A DNA stretch of 6,255 nucleotides from an uncultured Sutterella sp. GTDB lineage: Bacteria > Pseudomonadota > Gammaproteobacteria > Burkholderiales > Burkholderiaceae_F. The DNA is taken from positions 1-6,255 of the forward strand of contig USAL01000109.1 of the NCBI GenBank assembly GCA_900552545.1, read 5' to 3'. Below the pieces are notes generated by a model, which ran no database searches, was not told the DNA's origin, and saw only the letters and a program-made list of their open reading frames with translations. A program made the position numbers and the translations under genes. Shown one piece after another: positions 5,857 to 6,255 of this stretch (positions within the stretch are counted from its first letter, which is position 1; each line of letters opens with the position of its first letter).

Positions 5857-6255
5857 ATGCAAACAGGAATCAAGACTTTACTTATGACGATTGCTGCAGT
5901 GACTGCCATGGATGCATCGGCCGCGGGCATCAAGGAGCTCGATACCGTCGAGGGCATCAAGAGCTTCGAGCTCGACAATGGCCTCAAAGTTGTTTTGTTT
6001 GCCGATCAGAGCAAGCCCACGGCGACCGTCAACACGACCTATCTCGTCGGCAGCCGCATGGAAAACTACGGCGAGACTGGCATGGCGCACCTTCTTGAGC
6101 ATCTGATGTTCAAGGGCAGCAAGAACTATCCGGATCCCACGAAGGAATTCACGCGTCGCGGCTTTCGCATGAACGGCACGACGTGGCTTGACCGCACGAA
6201 CTACTTCGTGAGCTTCACGGCCAACGACGACAACATGCGTTGGGCGCTCGGCTGG
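5857..6255 (+). CDS. M16 family zinc metallopeptidase (pitrilysin/insulinase type), N-terminal part
   Basis: The first 133 residues of an exported M16 peptidase; the 3' part lies beyond the right edge. The inverted zinc motif HxxEH appears as HLLEH at 78-82, with H78 and H82 as zinc ligands and E81 the catalytic base. The context MAHLLEHLMFKGS is typical of the family, as are FELDNGLKVVLFAD (37-50) and MNGTTWLDRTNYFVSF (105-120). A short signal peptide (MQTGIKTLLMTIAAV, cleavage near ASAA at 20-23) suggests a periplasmic enzyme. The ATG at 5857 is preferred because it gives the peptide a positive N-terminus, but no good Shine-Dalgarno precedes it. An in-frame GTG at 5842 and ATG at 5884 are alternatives. 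In Burkholderiales such genes often come in adjacent pairs. It is transcribed away from yciB. Confidence 0.94.
   Translation, partial: MQTGIKTLLMTIAAVTAMDASAAGIKELDTVEGIKSFELDNGLKVVLFADQSKPTATVNTTYLVGSRMENYGETGMAHLLEHLMFKGSKNYPDPTKEFTRRGFRMNGTTWLDRTNYFVSFTANDDNMRWALGW

Overview
The window looks like chromosomal DNA of a gut-type betaproteobacterium of the Burkholderiales, most likely Sutterellaceae. This rests on protein character, not on a database search: a Burkholderiales-style trimeric porin, a YciB with the long loop I associate with that order, a yciB-ppiC pair, and a respiratory uptake hydrogenase. The DNA is GC-rich, with AT-richer intergenic gaps.

Layout, left to right. Positions 1-1637 hold the start of a hydrogenase operon on the minus strand: small subunit (hyaA-like, complete), then large subunit (hyaB-like, N-terminal 181 residues, running off the left edge). 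Stop and start overlap as TAATG. The small subunit carries the extra cysteines of oxygen-tolerant group 1d [NiFe] hydrogenases. Positions 1638-2215 are non-coding, with a clear intrinsic terminator, a second stem-loop, a C-rich/G-poor tract on the minus strand, and inverted repeats upstream of hyaA.

Positions 2216-3382 (minus) are an outer-membrane porin whose reading frame is intact except for one in-frame TAG at codon 238. Its 3383-3676 upstream region has a candidate promoter with a Fur-like element and a leader rich in nested inverted and direct repeats. A strong terminator (3677-3723) separates it from 3753-5217 (minus): a periplasmic parvulin-type peptidyl-prolyl isomerase preceded by the inner-membrane septation protein YciB, probably one operon. 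A 639-bp gap with 12-bp tandem repeats then separates this pair from a divergent plus-strand M16 zinc peptidase (5857 to the right edge, N-terminal part only).

Functionally, the hydrogenase would oxidise periplasmic H2 and feed electrons through a membrane cytochrome b into the quinone pool. The porin, foldase, YciB and M16 peptidase are all cell-envelope or periplasmic proteins. No mobile element, CRISPR array, tRNA or rRNA was recognised, and I see no convincing new system. The most notable points are the amber-interrupted porin, its structured leader and the oxygen-tolerant hydrogenase signature.
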